Source: DASSUC01 sp035649895 (lineage in GTDB: Bacteria > Actinomycetota > Actinomycetes > Mycobacteriales > Micromonosporaceae). From it: DNA of 51,890 bases. A model generated the notes under the pieces. That model ran no database searches. It was not told the DNA's origin and was given only the letters and a program-made list of their open reading frames with translations. The position numbers and the translations under genes are program-made. Positions 9,003 to 18,002 of this stretch are shown here, in pieces. Within the stretch, counting starts at the first letter, position 1; every line of letters starts with the position of its first letter. The stretch spans positions 1 through 51,890 of the forward strand of contig DASRIS010000134.1 in the NCBI GenBank assembly GCA_035649895.1, written 5' to 3'.

Positions 9003-9171
9003 CACCTGTCCTCTGCGCGCACCTTATCCCAGCGACCCAAGCCCGGCTCGCTGGACACGGCGGCACCACGCCGCCGCTGCCCGCACCATGGTTGCGGTTC
9101 ATGTCCACTATGGAGGTGTACGCTGCGCGATCACCGGGTACAAGAGCCGAAAGGGCGGAAGGGGCTTCACG

Positions 9172-9348
9172 ATGGGTCTGGTCTACCGGAAGGTCGTCAA
9201 GTTCGGCCCCCTGCATCTGCACCTCAGCCGCCGGGGGATCTCATCCTGGAGCATCAAGATTGGTCCATGGTCGTGGAACTCCCGGGCCCGGGCGCACCGG
9301 GTTGACCTGCCCGGACCGTTCTCCTGGCGCGGCCGCCGCCGCCGCTAG
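9172..9348 (+). CDS. DUF4236 domain miniprotein
   Basis: A 58-aa basic protein beginning MGLVYRKVVKFGPL and containing NLS-like repeats of the DUF4236 kind (HLSRRGISSWSIKIGP, WNSRARAHRVDLPG). This short domain is common in actinobacteria, usually alone. AAGGGCGGAAGGGG immediately upstream of the ATG supports the start; the much longer frame running through this region is antisense to the GGDEF/EAL gene. Function is unknown. It is divergent from the GGDEF/EAL gene and is followed by a strong hairpin. Confidence 0.7.
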   Translation: MGLVYRKVVKFGPLHLHLSRRGISSWSIKIGPWSWNSRARAHRVDLPGPFSWRGRRRR

Positions 9349-9424
9349 TGCCACCAGCCGCGGCGGCGCCGCTGGCGCACCAGCCCGCAGCGCCGCCGTC
9401 TCAGGCGCCAGACCACCGGGTACG

Positions 9425-9465
9425 CAGCCGGCCGGGGTACGCAGCACGCGTACCCCGGCCGGCTG
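9425..9465. terminator. strong bidirectional terminator closing the CIS operon
   Basis: A perfect 18-bp inverted repeat (CAGCCGGCCGGGGTACGC and its complement) with a five-base loop AGCAC lies between the convergent ends of the DUF4236 gene and the last CIS gene at 9516. It is the strongest hairpin noticed in the window and would stop transcription from both sides. Confidence 0.8.
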
Positions 9466-9515
9466 GAGGTGCGCGGTGGACGACTGACCGGTCTGGACCT
9501 GGCCCGGTCTGAAGG

Positions 9516-10010
9516 TCAGCCCGAGAGCCGGCGTAGCTCGGCCAGGTCGCGCTCCCATCCCTGGGTCGCCGCGGCCACCGCGTCGCTCCACTCCTGCGCC
9601 CGGCGTCGCTCCGCCGCGATCGCCTCGCGCAGCCGGGCGACCTCCGCGCCCAGCTCAGCGTCGCCGTCGGCCGCCCGCCGCACCTCCCGGGCGCCGAGCG
9701 CCTTGGCCAGCTCCTCGCCGAGCTGCACGGTCGCCTCTGCGGCGCGCCGTACCGCCTGGCTCGCCTGCGGCAGCGCCGCGGTGAGCGGGGCGAGCGAGGC
9801 CGCCGGCTCGCCGGCCTCCTCGGCCAGGTCGGGGTCGTCGGGGAGGACAACCACCGCGCCGGGGCGCAGCCGGTCCAGGTCCAGATGCGGGTTCGCGGCG
9901 CGGATGCGGTCCTCGACGTCCCTACGGCGCGCGGCCGTCACCCCAGGCCGCAGCAGCCGCCGGCGCAGCTCGCCGAGGTCCTTCTCGTCCTTGACGACGA
10001 TGACGGGCAT
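9516..10010 (-). CDS. last gene of the CIS operon: LysM-like/tail-X-like N-terminus plus coiled coil
   Basis: A 164-aa protein starting MPVIVVKDEKDLGELRRRLL, with AGGAGAGAG before the ATG. Residues about 20-60 (RIRAANPHLDLDRLRPGAVVVLP) have the shape of a LysM/phage tail protein X half-domain: a short helix, NPH, then an LxPGxxxxLP turn. The rest, from about residue 80, is alanine/glutamate/arginine-rich and predicted coiled coil (AAERRRAQEWSDAVAAATQ). It is the last gene before the operon terminator, 90 bases after the DUF6519 gene. A structural or assembly role in the baseplate or fibre region is inferred from position only; the family is not recognised. Confidence 0.7.
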   Translation of the reverse strand: MPVIVVKDEKDLGELRRRLLRPGVTAARRRDVEDRIRAANPHLDLDRLRPGAVVVLPDDPDLAEEAGEPAASLAPLTAALPQASQAVRRAAEATVQLGEELAKALGAREVRRAADGDAELGAEVARLREAIAAERRRAQEWSDAVAAATQGWERDLAELRRLSG

Positions 10011-10100
10011 CGCTCTCTCTCTCCTCGCCTTTGACCGACCCGGCCTCGCCGGCCGACCGCGGCCCACGGTACGCCGCAGCGCCGGCCGGCCGTGCGGTGC

Positions 10101-13100
10101 CTACGGGACCACCGGGTTGAGCTGGGACCACGCCTTGCCGGTCTGCCGTACCGGCGTCCCACCGACAGTGATGTCACCGGAGGTCATGTTGCCGATGACC
10201 ACCGCCCGGTCAGGGTCGACGCCGAGCCGCATGGAGGGCCGCCCGCCCAGGGCCCGGTTGCCCTGCACCACAACGGTGCTCGCGGCCAGCTCCAGCGCGG
10301 GCTCGTCCGAGTCCGGCGGCTGGGCGAGCCAGTTGGCGTGCAGGACCGCGTCGCCTGCGCTGTCGACGGCCACGGCGACGTTCTCCCCGCCCCCGTGCAG
10401 CGTGTTACCAGCCATCTGCAGTGGCGGACCGGCATCCGCCGCGGCCTTGACGTAGACCCAGGAGCCGTCGAGGGTCACCGTGCCGAGCGCACCGGCCCGT
10501 ACCACCCGGGTGGGCGCGGCGTCGGACTGGGCGTCGGTGACGACCAGCGCGCGCCAGCGCGGCCGGTGCACCGGCGCGCCTGACTCACCACTGTGGACGG
10601 TGTTGCCGTCCACCGACACCGACCGGGTGGCCGAGGCCACGCCAATGCCGATGCAGCTGCCGTCCTCCGCAGTGCCCTCACCGAGCCTGGTCACCACGTT
10701 GCCGGACACCCGTACGTCGTCGGCGAGGACGACCACCACGCCGAGCCGGCCGGCGACATCGGCCGCGTCCACGCCGACCCCGTCGACCAGGTTGCCGACC
10801 AGGTGCGCCTGGCCTACCGCGGTCACCGAGACGCCCCGCAGCACGCCGCGGGCGAGCGCGCCGGTCGCCGTGCCGGGCACGCCCTCGGTGGCCCCTGGCC
10901 GGATGCCGACCGTCGGCTCGTCGTCGGCTGCTGCCGGCACCACGTCGAGCACGTGGTTGTTGTCGATGGACACGTGGTCCTTGGGCCCGGGGCCACGGAC
11001 CACCACCCCGCCACCGCAGCCGGCGACCACGTTCTGCTTGACCAGCAGGCTCGCGGCCGGCGCCTCGACCACGATGCCGAGGCCGCCGACGCCGGTCACC
11101 CGGTTGCCGAGCACCTGCACCGCGCCCGGCTCGGCGCCGGGCGGCTCGGCGGCCACCAGGATCCCGTGGTCCTCCGGGCCGCGATGAGCCGCGGTCACCT
11201 CGTTGTCCACCACGACCGCCCGACCACCGGTAAGGATGCCGATGCCGCCCTCGGTCCGGACGTTGTTGCCGGCCACGGTGAGCACCCCGACGACCGGCAC
11301 GTCCACGCGTACGGTCAGGCCGGTCGCGGCGACCGCGGCCTCGGCCGTACCAAAGATCATGTTCTGGTCGATGCGGACCTCGCCCATGTGCAGGCAGAGA
11401 CCGGTGAGGTCGACCCCGCGCCGGGCGCACTGCATGAGGTTCTCCTCGACCCGCAGGCCGGCGGTGAGCAGCCCGGCCGGGACGTCGCCGGCGACGTTGC
11501 GGCCAGGGGAGCCGGGCTCGGCGAGGATGCCCACCCCGGTCGGCGCAGCCAGGGTGCAGCGGCGGACCGCGGTCAGCACCTGCACCCCGGCGAGCCCGAT
11601 GGCCGCGCGCTTGCTCTCGCCCGCCTGAGGTGCGGCGGCGGTGATGCTCACCTCCTCCACCCGGCAGCCCCAGCCGCTGAGCAGCGCGACCGCCGGACCG
11701 TCACCGCCAGCGAGCACGCCGAGCCGCTCGATGGCCACGTTGAGGCCGAGGTTGACCACGACCGCGGTCCCCTCGGCGACCAGCTGGGTCGCCGGGCCGG
11801 CGCCGCGCAGCGTCACCGACCGGGCCTCGTGCAGCCAGACCGGCTCGCTCAGCGGGTACGTGCCGGGGCACAGCACCACGGTGCCGCCGCCGGCGGCCTG
11901 CACCGCGTCGACCGCGGCCTGCACGGTCAGCGCCCCGCTGGCGTGGCCCTCGGGCGTGACGCAGACCTCGCACCCGCAGCCCTCCGCGGGCACCGGCTCG
12001 GCGGGCCGGCAGTCCTCGGCCTTGCCTGGGAACGTGACCAGTGCCAGCCGTACGTAGTGGTGGTGTACGCCCAGCGGCGGTACGGCGTCGAGCTGCTGGA
12101 ACGACGCGTCGGTCGACCGCGCGACGAACACCCAGTGGTCGCCGGGGCGCGCCTTGCCGCCGTCCGGGAAGCTGAGCGTGACGGTGAGGCCGTGCTCGAG
12201 GACCACCTCCTGGCCGGCGGTGAGCGGGACCAGCCCGGTGCTGGTTGCATCCAGGTCGACCACTGTCGCCCCGGTGCTGTCGAGGACCTTGCCCCGCTGG
12301 TCCCAGCGGATGACCCGCAGGTGCCGGGCGGCGACGGTGTCGTCGCCGGTGCCGCTGGGCACCAGGTCCGCCGGCAGCTTCGGGGTGAAGGTGACCGTGC
12401 TGGTCGCGTCGTCCACCGAGACCTTCCGCATCACCCCGGGCTGGCGGCCCAGCTCGCGGCGGTCGTCGGTGACCTCCACCCAGTCGTCCTCGCGCAGCCG
12501 CAGCACGCTGTCCCGGCCGAGGCTGGCCAGCCGCAGCTTCGTGTCCGACACGACCTCGACGACGGCGCTGGCCACGCTGGCGTTGTCGCGGGACCACTTC
12601 CAGGTCGTGGCGTCGTGCATCTCCACCCGGTACGTGTGGTTCTCCGGGCCGCGGTAGCCGCCGGTGGGCGGCAGCTCGCACGGGTCGTCGGCCGGGTCGA
12701 CCGGCACGGTGCCGGTGGTCAGCCGGGCACCGGAGGGGGCGGTCAGCTCGTCCCAGGCGGTGAGCTCGCTGCCGCAGGCGGCGCCGGTGCCGACGTTTTC
12801 GAGCAGCCGTACCTGCCACACGGTCTGGGCGCGGGTGGTGGTGTCCACGCCGACCGCGGGCTCGACCAGGTCCGGGGCGACCAGCGGGGTGACCTCCCGC
12901 CGCCATACGTCCAGGTAGGCCAGGTGCGGGCCGGGCGCTGTGGGCAGGGCGTCGGGCACCGGCCAGTAGGGCTGGTCGGCGTAGCTCACCGGGTCGGGGC
13001 TGGACAGCTCCGCCAGGACGGGATCGAAGGCGAGCTTGGCCGGGTCGCCGTGGTTCTCCGCGAGCAGCCCGTCCACATAGAGCCGACCGGCGCCGATGGT

Positions 13101-13319
13101 CAGGCCGCCGGCGGCCGCGGTGATGCGGAACGCGTCCGGGGTCTGCCCGGAGACCACGGCCACCCCGCGCGAGTCGACGACCTGGGCGCGCAGCCGCCGG
13201 TCGGTGATGTCGACCTGCTCGTTGAAGTCCCCGTCCAGCAGCAGCCGGCCCTGCTGGAGGCCGACTCCACTGTGGTCGCGCAGCGGGTCGAAGCGCACCC
13301 GGCTCAGGTCCGCGCCCAT
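10101..13319 (-). CDS. DUF6519 / right-handed beta-helix giant protein of the CIS
   Basis: A 1072-aa protein with AAGGAGAT before the ATG at 13319. The N-terminus (residues 1-~60: RVRFDPLRDHSGVGLQQGRL, DGDFNEQ) is the DUF6519 signature seen in contractile-tail clusters. Residues ~60-480 are mixed beta with WKWSRDNASVA, DDWVEVTDDRREL and a CGCEVC segment. After TVQAAVDAVQAAGGGTVVLCPGTYPL, several hundred residues are repeated short strands with turns (VVDNEVTA, VLGNRVTGV, VKQNVVAGCGGG, IDNNHVLDV, LVGNLVDGV, VSGNVVTRL, VDGNTVHSG, MAGNTLHGG, VQGNRALGG). The recurrent xxGNxV unit marks a parallel beta-helix like those in pectate lyases and phage tailspikes. A surface-binding or fibre role is inferred. 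Upstream frame to 13670 is antisense/overlap noise. Confidence 0.8.
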   Translation of the reverse strand: MGADLSRVRFDPLRDHSGVGLQQGRLLLDGDFNEQVDITDRRLRAQVVDSRGVAVVSGQTPDAFRITAAAGGLTIGAGRLYVDGLLAENHGDPAKLAFDPVLAELSSPDPVSYADQPYWPVPDALPTAPGPHLAYLDVWRREVTPLVAPDLVEPAVGVDTTTRAQTVWQVRLLENVGTGAACGSELTAWDELTAPSGARLTTGTVPVDPADDPCELPPTGGYRGPENHTYRVEMHDATTWKWSRDNASVASAVVEVVSDTKLRLASLGRDSVLRLREDDWVEVTDDRRELGRQPGVMRKVSVDDATSTVTFTPKLPADLVPSGTGDDTVAARHLRVIRWDQRGKVLDSTGATVVDLDATSTGLVPLTAGQEVVLEHGLTVTLSFPDGGKARPGDHWVFVARSTDASFQQLDAVPPLGVHHHYVRLALVTFPGKAEDCRPAEPVPAEGCGCEVCVTPEGHASGALTVQAAVDAVQAAGGGTVVLCPGTYPLSEPVWLHEARSVTLRGAGPATQLVAEGTAVVVNLGLNVAIERLGVLAGGDGPAVALLSGWGCRVEEVSITAAAPQAGESKRAAIGLAGVQVLTAVRRCTLAAPTGVGILAEPGSPGRNVAGDVPAGLLTAGLRVEENLMQCARRGVDLTGLCLHMGEVRIDQNMIFGTAEAAVAATGLTVRVDVPVVGVLTVAGNNVRTEGGIGILTGGRAVVVDNEVTAAHRGPEDHGILVAAEPPGAEPGAVQVLGNRVTGVGGLGIVVEAPAASLLVKQNVVAGCGGGVVVRGPGPKDHVSIDNNHVLDVVPAAADDEPTVGIRPGATEGVPGTATGALARGVLRGVSVTAVGQAHLVGNLVDGVGVDAADVAGRLGVVVVLADDVRVSGNVVTRLGEGTAEDGSCIGIGVASATRSVSVDGNTVHSGESGAPVHRPRWRALVVTDAQSDAAPTRVVRAGALGTVTLDGSWVYVKAAADAGPPLQMAGNTLHGGGENVAVAVDSAGDAVLHANWLAQPPDSDEPALELAASTVVVQGNRALGGRPSMRLGVDPDRAVVIGNMTSGDITVGGTPVRQTGKAWSQLNPVVP

Positions 13320-13339
13320 GGGCAAGATCTCCTTAGCAG

Positions 13340-15400
13340 TCAGCTGGCGTAGATGAACCCGGCCTCGAGGCCGAACCGCAGGTACTCGTCGAGCCGGATG
13401 CGCAGGTTCGTCTCCCGCTGCGGCTCGTGCAGGTAGTGGGTGACCCCCATCTCGCCCTCGTCGTCGGCGCCGCGGCGGACCGCGTCCGGCGTGGTGGGGC
13501 GCAGCTGGGCGTAGCCCGGGTCGCCGAAGCGCAGCGACGTGAAGCGCGGCCGGTGGGCCGGCTCGGTGGGCTGGCAGCGGTAGCGGGGCGGGGTGCGCGA
13601 CTGCGGCGGCAGGAAGCTGAACCGCACGCAGCCGACCTGCCGGCGCTGCGCCCACACCGGCGCCGGCCACGGGTCGGCCGGCGGCACGTGCGCCACGAGC
13701 AGCGAGTTCGACACGTCCAGGCGGGCCGCGTGGACCCGGCCGACGACGGTCACCTCGTCCAGCCGCAGCGCGGCGCCGGGGGCGAGGCCGCCGCCGACCT
13801 CGACGTCCGCCGGACCGGTCACCGTCCGCAGGCCGCCGCCGGTGGGCACGGCCCGCCCGGCGTACGCGACGGCGCCGGGGCCGCCGGCGTCCAGGACGCA
13901 GTCGCGTACGGTGACCTGCGCCCCGTCCACCGCCACGACCGGCCCGAGCACGCAGCGCTCCAGGGTCACCTGGGCGAACGGGTGCAGCACCAGCAGGCTC
14001 GCCGCCGCCGGCACGGCCGGTTCGCCGCCGGCGGTGCGGGTGAGCCCGGGCACCAGCGTGCAGTGGCGCAGCACGAGGTGCCGGGGCTCGGCGTCGGCCT
14101 GCTCCGCCAGCACCAGCGGCCCGCCCGCGATGAGCAGCCCGTCAATGACCACAGTGGACCCGGCGGCCGCGTTGACGCGTACCGGGCCGGTCGCCGCCAG
14201 CAGCGGGCGCTGCCGGTTGGCCGAGCGCAGCGTCACGTGCGCGCCGGCCTCGGCGCCGAGCACCGGCGTCTGGGCGTAGCGCCAGCTGTCGGCGACCTCG
14301 ACCACGCCACCGCCGTCGACCGAGTCCAGCGCCGGCTGGAGCGCGGCGCCCTCCTCGACGGTGACCGGCGGGTCGGCCGCTGGCGCCGGGTCGCCGCGGT
14401 CGTAGCCACCGCCCCCGACCTCGACCGCCGCGCCGTAGTGGAAGCTGCCGAGCGCCACCGCGCCGGTGGGCAGCGGGTCGGCGAAGCAGACCCGGCCGAG
14501 TGCTGGGTCGACCGCCACGGTGTCCGAGCCGGCGGCTGGCTCATGCGCCCAGCCGCCGGTCACGTTGGACAGGTCGCAGGCGCGTACGGTGCCCGGGGTC
14601 GGCCCGCCGTCGACCTCGACCAGCAGGCTGCGCCCTGGCCCGTAGTACTCTCCCAGGTGCCGGCCGAGCCAGCGCCGCGACAGGGCCAGCGGTACGTCGT
14701 ACGGCTCAGCCAGGTGGGTGATCTCCTCCTCGGTGCGGGGCAGGGCGTAGAGGGGCTGGTCGGTGCCGAGCGGGTCGAAGCGGAACCGCCGGCCGGAGCC
14801 GTCCACAGCGGACAGTGGCGAGCGGTCCAGCGGCACCGCGGCCACGCGCCACAGGAACAGGCCGACGTTGGGGATGTTGTAGCGCCCGGCGCCGGTCGCG
14901 ATGCGGCGTACCTCGGCGGTGTGCGCGAGGTCGTCGAAGGCCCCGCCGACCCAGCCCAGCGCGGTGGCGTCCCGCAGGTCCACGGTGCCGCCCCGGCCGG
15001 GGCGCGGGTGGTTGGCGTACTGCGTGACGACCAGGCGCTCGAAGAGCTCGACCGCCCGGGCCGGCCAGCCGGTCACGTCCCGGGCCAGCTGCTCGAGCAT
15101 TGCCGCGGTGCCCTTGCGCCGCCGGTAGCGGATCGTGTTGGCCACCTCGGCCCGCGGGGAGGCCACCTGCGGCACCACCCCGTGCAGCGGGCGGTAGCCG
15201 ACCAGGTCGCCGACGTACGGGGCGAGCCACTGGGCGCAGGTCTCGATGAACAGGTCGTCGTAGAACTGGTCCAGGCTCTCCTCGACCACGCCGACCTGCT
15301 CGGCGATGACCTCCACCAGCTCCCGCAGCGCACCCCCGGACTCCGCGTCGCGGACCCGGTAGACCGCGGGCAGCAGGGCGTAGAGCGCTTCAGCGTTCAC
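13340..15400 (-). CDS. gpI-like tail/baseplate protein fused to a beta-helix region
   Basis: A 686-aa protein from a GTG at 15400 preceded by GGAGGAGGT. Residues 1-~200 resemble phage tail protein I/TIGR02242-type baseplate proteins (ALYALLPAVYRVRDAE, EEQVGVVEESLDQFYDD-like helix, APYVGDLVGYRPL, ANTIRYRRRKGTAAMLEQLA). From about residue 350 the sequence becomes a short beta-helix (LQPALDSVDGGGVVEVADSW, VTLRSANRQRPLL, VVIDGLLIAGG, LVLRHCTLVPG, VTLERCVLGPV, VTVRDCVLDAG). The C-terminal ~100 residues return to a conserved-looking FTSLRFGDPGYAQL and LRIRLDEYLRFGLEAGF segment. It probably links the baseplate to the fibre or spike-like DUF6519 protein, whose gene starts 20 bases downstream. Confidence 0.75.
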   Translation of the reverse strand: MNAEALYALLPAVYRVRDAESGGALRELVEVIAEQVGVVEESLDQFYDDLFIETCAQWLAPYVGDLVGYRPLHGVVPQVASPRAEVANTIRYRRRKGTAAMLEQLARDVTGWPARAVELFERLVVTQYANHPRPGRGGTVDLRDATALGWVGGAFDDLAHTAEVRRIATGAGRYNIPNVGLFLWRVAAVPLDRSPLSAVDGSGRRFRFDPLGTDQPLYALPRTEEEITHLAEPYDVPLALSRRWLGRHLGEYYGPGRSLLVEVDGGPTPGTVRACDLSNVTGGWAHEPAAGSDTVAVDPALGRVCFADPLPTGAVALGSFHYGAAVEVGGGGYDRGDPAPAADPPVTVEEGAALQPALDSVDGGGVVEVADSWRYAQTPVLGAEAGAHVTLRSANRQRPLLAATGPVRVNAAAGSTVVIDGLLIAGGPLVLAEQADAEPRHLVLRHCTLVPGLTRTAGGEPAVPAAASLLVLHPFAQVTLERCVLGPVVAVDGAQVTVRDCVLDAGGPGAVAYAGRAVPTGGGLRTVTGPADVEVGGGLAPGAALRLDEVTVVGRVHAARLDVSNSLLVAHVPPADPWPAPVWAQRRQVGCVRFSFLPPQSRTPPRYRCQPTEPAHRPRFTSLRFGDPGYAQLRPTTPDAVRRGADDEGEMGVTHYLHEPQRETNLRIRLDEYLRFGLEAGFIYAS

Positions 15401-15419
15401 GGCCGTACCTCCTCCGCCG

Positions 15420-15458
15420 TGCCCTCGCGGCCCTCGCTGCGCTCGGTGCACTCGCTCA
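15420..15458. repeat. GAGCGAG-type intergenic repeat beginning at a stop codon
   Basis: Read on the minus strand this is TGAGCGAGTGCACCGAGCGC followed by AGCGAGGGCCGCGAGGGCAC. It starts exactly at the TGA of the 848-aa baseplate gene and fills the gap to the next Shine-Dalgarno. Composition and placement resemble the element at 23455-23502. Confidence 0.45.
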
Positions 15459-18002
15459 CGGCATCTCCACCAGCCAGTCGAACGGGTCCGCCGCGGCGGT
15501 GAGCAGCTCCGCGCCGACCGGCACCCCGGCCGCGGTGGCCGTGGCCCGGGCGGCGAGCAGCCGGTGCGCGAGCTTGCCGCCGCCGGCGGGCCAGCCGGGC
15601 TCGACCGGCACCGGCGGGGCCACCCGGTAGAACCGGTCGATATCGACCGCCACGACGCCGGGCACCCGGTGCGCCGCCGCGGCGAGCTCGGAGCGGTGGG
15701 CGGGCGCGGCAAAGTCGCGTACCGCGAAGCCGAACGCCCGGCCGACCTCCCCGGCCACGGCGGCCAGCACGGCCTGCGTGGCGTGGTCCGGGTCGACCCG
15801 CACCTTCAGCGCCACCCGCAGGCTGGCCGGCCGGTGCGGCACCACGGCGACCGCGACCAGCGGGTCACCGTGCCCGCGCAGCGAGGTGACCAGCCGGGCG
15901 CACACGTCCGCAGGCACCGGCCCGCCACCGGCGGCGGCCACGGTCACCACGATGGTGCGCCCGCCGGGCAGGGTGAGCACGGTCGCGGACGCCTTGGCGA
16001 CGCCGGTGAACGCCCGGGCATAGTCGGCGTAGTCGAGCAGCGACACCGCCCGGTCCAGGGTGCGCACCGGCAGCGGGATCGCCTCCCGCGCGCCGTCCGG
16101 GGTCTGCGGGTCGGCGCCGCCGGTTGCGGGCAGCGGGTTGGTCACCTTGGTCAGCCCCAGCGGCGGGTCCATTACCTGGCTGACCGCGCCGGCCGCGACG
16201 TTGCCGGCCAGGCCCAGCCCGCGGCGGTAGGTGGCGCGCACGTTCTGCTGGCCGGTCGGCAGCCGGGCGCCGCGCACACCGTCGCCGAAGCCGGCCACCA
16301 CCGTCCCGCGCTCGGTGTCGCGGGTGACGAAGCTGCGCTCGTCCGGTCCGGCCGGGTAGAGCGAGGACACCTCGTGCCACTCGACGTCGTTGACGCGTAC
16401 CGACAGCGTGGGCTCCGCGCCGCTCGGGTCGGCGGAGGGCACGTACGTCACGGGCGCGTGCCTGAGCTCGAAGGCCTGGTGGGCACGGGAGCCGTCGCCG
16501 CTGCCCAGAACCTGGTGCACGGTCTCGCCATGGGTGGCGGCGGCGACGTTGCCGTAGACCACGACGGTCTCCCGCCGGTACACCTCGACCAGGTCGGCGG
16601 TGAGGACGAGCCGGGTCCCGCCGGCCTCGGCCTGCGCCTGCGCCAGGGTGACCGTCTCCACCCGCGGCTCGAAGCCCGCGTTGCGCCCGGCGACGAGCAG
16701 CGTGCGCCCGGGCGGCAGGTCGGACACTGGGGCGTCGACGAGGATCTCGCCACCGTCCACAGCGGACGGGTCCGGCTCCTCGGCGAGCGGCAGCTTCTCA
16801 CTGACCGCGTGCACCACGGTCTCGCGCACCTTGCCGGCGAAGTCGGAGAGGTCGCCGTTGAGGCTCACCCGGGTCACCCTGCCGGCGATGCCGTAGTCGG
16901 CGCGGGACAGCTCGGTCACCCCGGTGACCAGGAAGTGCCTCTGGTACGGGTGTGCCGTGAGCACGACCCAGCTGCCATAGCCGATGTCCGGGTGCGAGCC
17001 GTCGACGTCCACGGCACTGTCCACAGGCGACAGCTTCCAGCCCCAGTCGGTCGCGGTCGACGTGGAGTCCTTGAGCAGGTCGAACGGGGGCGCGTTGGAC
17101 CCGAAGACGGTGAGCCGCCTGCGCATCGCGTAGACCTGCGGGTCGGCCGGCAGCTCAAGGTCGCTGACCTGGGGGAACCACTCGACGAGCGTGCGGCCCT
17201 GGTCCGGCTGCACGGTCACGCCGGTCACCGGCCGCGGGTCGGCCACGTCGAACGGGTCGGTCGGGTCCGCCGGCGGGACCGCGGCGAACAGCAGCATGTC
17301 CCCGCGGTGCAGGTTGTGCCCGGTGCCGGCGAGGTAGGCGGCGGTCGCGCCGACCCCGGTGCCGGTGCCGAGCGCGGTGGCGCGGGTCTGCCGGGGGCGC
17401 AGCGCGTTCCACTCCGGCCGGGCCAGCAGCGCCTGGCCCGTCTCGAAGGTCTGCGGCTGCTCGCCCGGCCCGGGCACGCTGCGCACGGCCAGGCCCGCCG
17501 GCAGCTCGACGCCGCCCGCGGCGAGGTAGGGCGCGGCCGGGAACGCCTCGGCCGGGCTGCCGGTGGCCGCCGGCGCGGCCGGCGGCGGCTCGACGAAGAA
17601 CGCCAGCAGGGTCGCTGCCGCCACACCCGGTCGCATCCGGTACGCCACGAGCCGGCCCAGCTCCTGCAGCGAGGTACGGTCCACCGCGGTACGCAGGTAC
17701 GACTCCTGCGCCAGCCGCTCGGTGTAGAACGTGAGCACGTCGCAGACGGTGGCGGTGGCATCGAGCAGCGCCATGGTGAGGTCGCGCGGGTCGCGGGTGC
17801 GTAGCCCGGCCAGCGCCGGCCGGTCGGCCGAGGTGAGCGCCGCGGTGAGGCTCGCCAGGAACTGCGGGTGCGTGCCGACCCGGTACGCCAGCGCCGGCAG
17901 GCCCGCACGCTGCTGCACGGCCTGCGGGGTGGCCGCGGTGACCCCTGCGCAGCAGCCGCAGCCACAGCTGGAGTCCCGCCCACCGGCGCAGCCACCACTC
18001 AC
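15456..18002 (-). CDS. putative baseplate assembly protein (gpJ/gp6-like, TIGR02243-type), second copy
   Basis: An 848-aa baseplate wedge protein. After a cysteine-rich N-terminus (CGCGCC within the first 20 residues) come a helical region with LLDATATVCDVLTFYTERLAQES and ELGRLVAYRMRPGVAA, typical of putative baseplate assembly proteins, and central beta domains. The C-terminal baseplate_J-like module contains GTVVAGFGDGVRGARLPTGQ, VRATYRRGLGLAGNV, NPLPATGGADPQT, TLDRAVSLLDYADYARAF. In contractile systems this protein corresponds to Afp11/Afp12 and forms the wedges that trigger sheath contraction. Its GTG start overlaps the stop of the preceding baseplate gene (GTGA), implying translational coupling. 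The two adjacent proteins share the C-terminal module and are probably paralogues that interact. Confidence 0.88.
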   Translation of the reverse strand: MSGGCAGGRDSSCGCGCCAGVTAATPQAVQQRAGLPALAYRVGTHPQFLASLTAALTSADRPALAGLRTRDPRDLTMALLDATATVCDVLTFYTERLAQESYLRTAVDRTSLQELGRLVAYRMRPGVAAATLLAFFVEPPPAAPAATGSPAEAFPAAPYLAAGGVELPAGLAVRSVPGPGEQPQTFETGQALLARPEWNALRPRQTRATALGTGTGVGATAAYLAGTGHNLHRGDMLLFAAVPPADPTDPFDVADPRPVTGVTVQPDQGRTLVEWFPQVSDLELPADPQVYAMRRRLTVFGSNAPPFDLLKDSTSTATDWGWKLSPVDSAVDVDGSHPDIGYGSWVVLTAHPYQRHFLVTGVTELSRADYGIAGRVTRVSLNGDLSDFAGKVRETVVHAVSEKLPLAEEPDPSAVDGGEILVDAPVSDLPPGRTLLVAGRNAGFEPRVETVTLAQAQAEAGGTRLVLTADLVEVYRRETVVVYGNVAAATHGETVHQVLGSGDGSRAHQAFELRHAPVTYVPSADPSGAEPTLSVRVNDVEWHEVSSLYPAGPDERSFVTRDTERGTVVAGFGDGVRGARLPTGQQNVRATYRRGLGLAGNVAAGAVSQVMDPPLGLTKVTNPLPATGGADPQTPDGAREAIPLPVRTLDRAVSLLDYADYARAFTGVAKASATVLTLPGGRTIVVTVAAAGGGPVPADVCARLVTSLRGHGDPLVAVAVVPHRPASLRVALKVRVDPDHATQAVLAAVAGEVGRAFGFAVRDFAAPAHRSELAAAAHRVPGVVAVDIDRFYRVAPPVPVEPGWPAGGGKLAHRLLAARATATAAGVPVGAELLTAAADPFDWLVEMP

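Noticed and set aside
10593..13352. A 919-aa plus-strand open frame opposite the DUF6519 gene
   Set aside because: Antisense shadow with His/Arg/Gly/Asp-rich low-information sequence and no start signal; the minus strand has the recognised domains.
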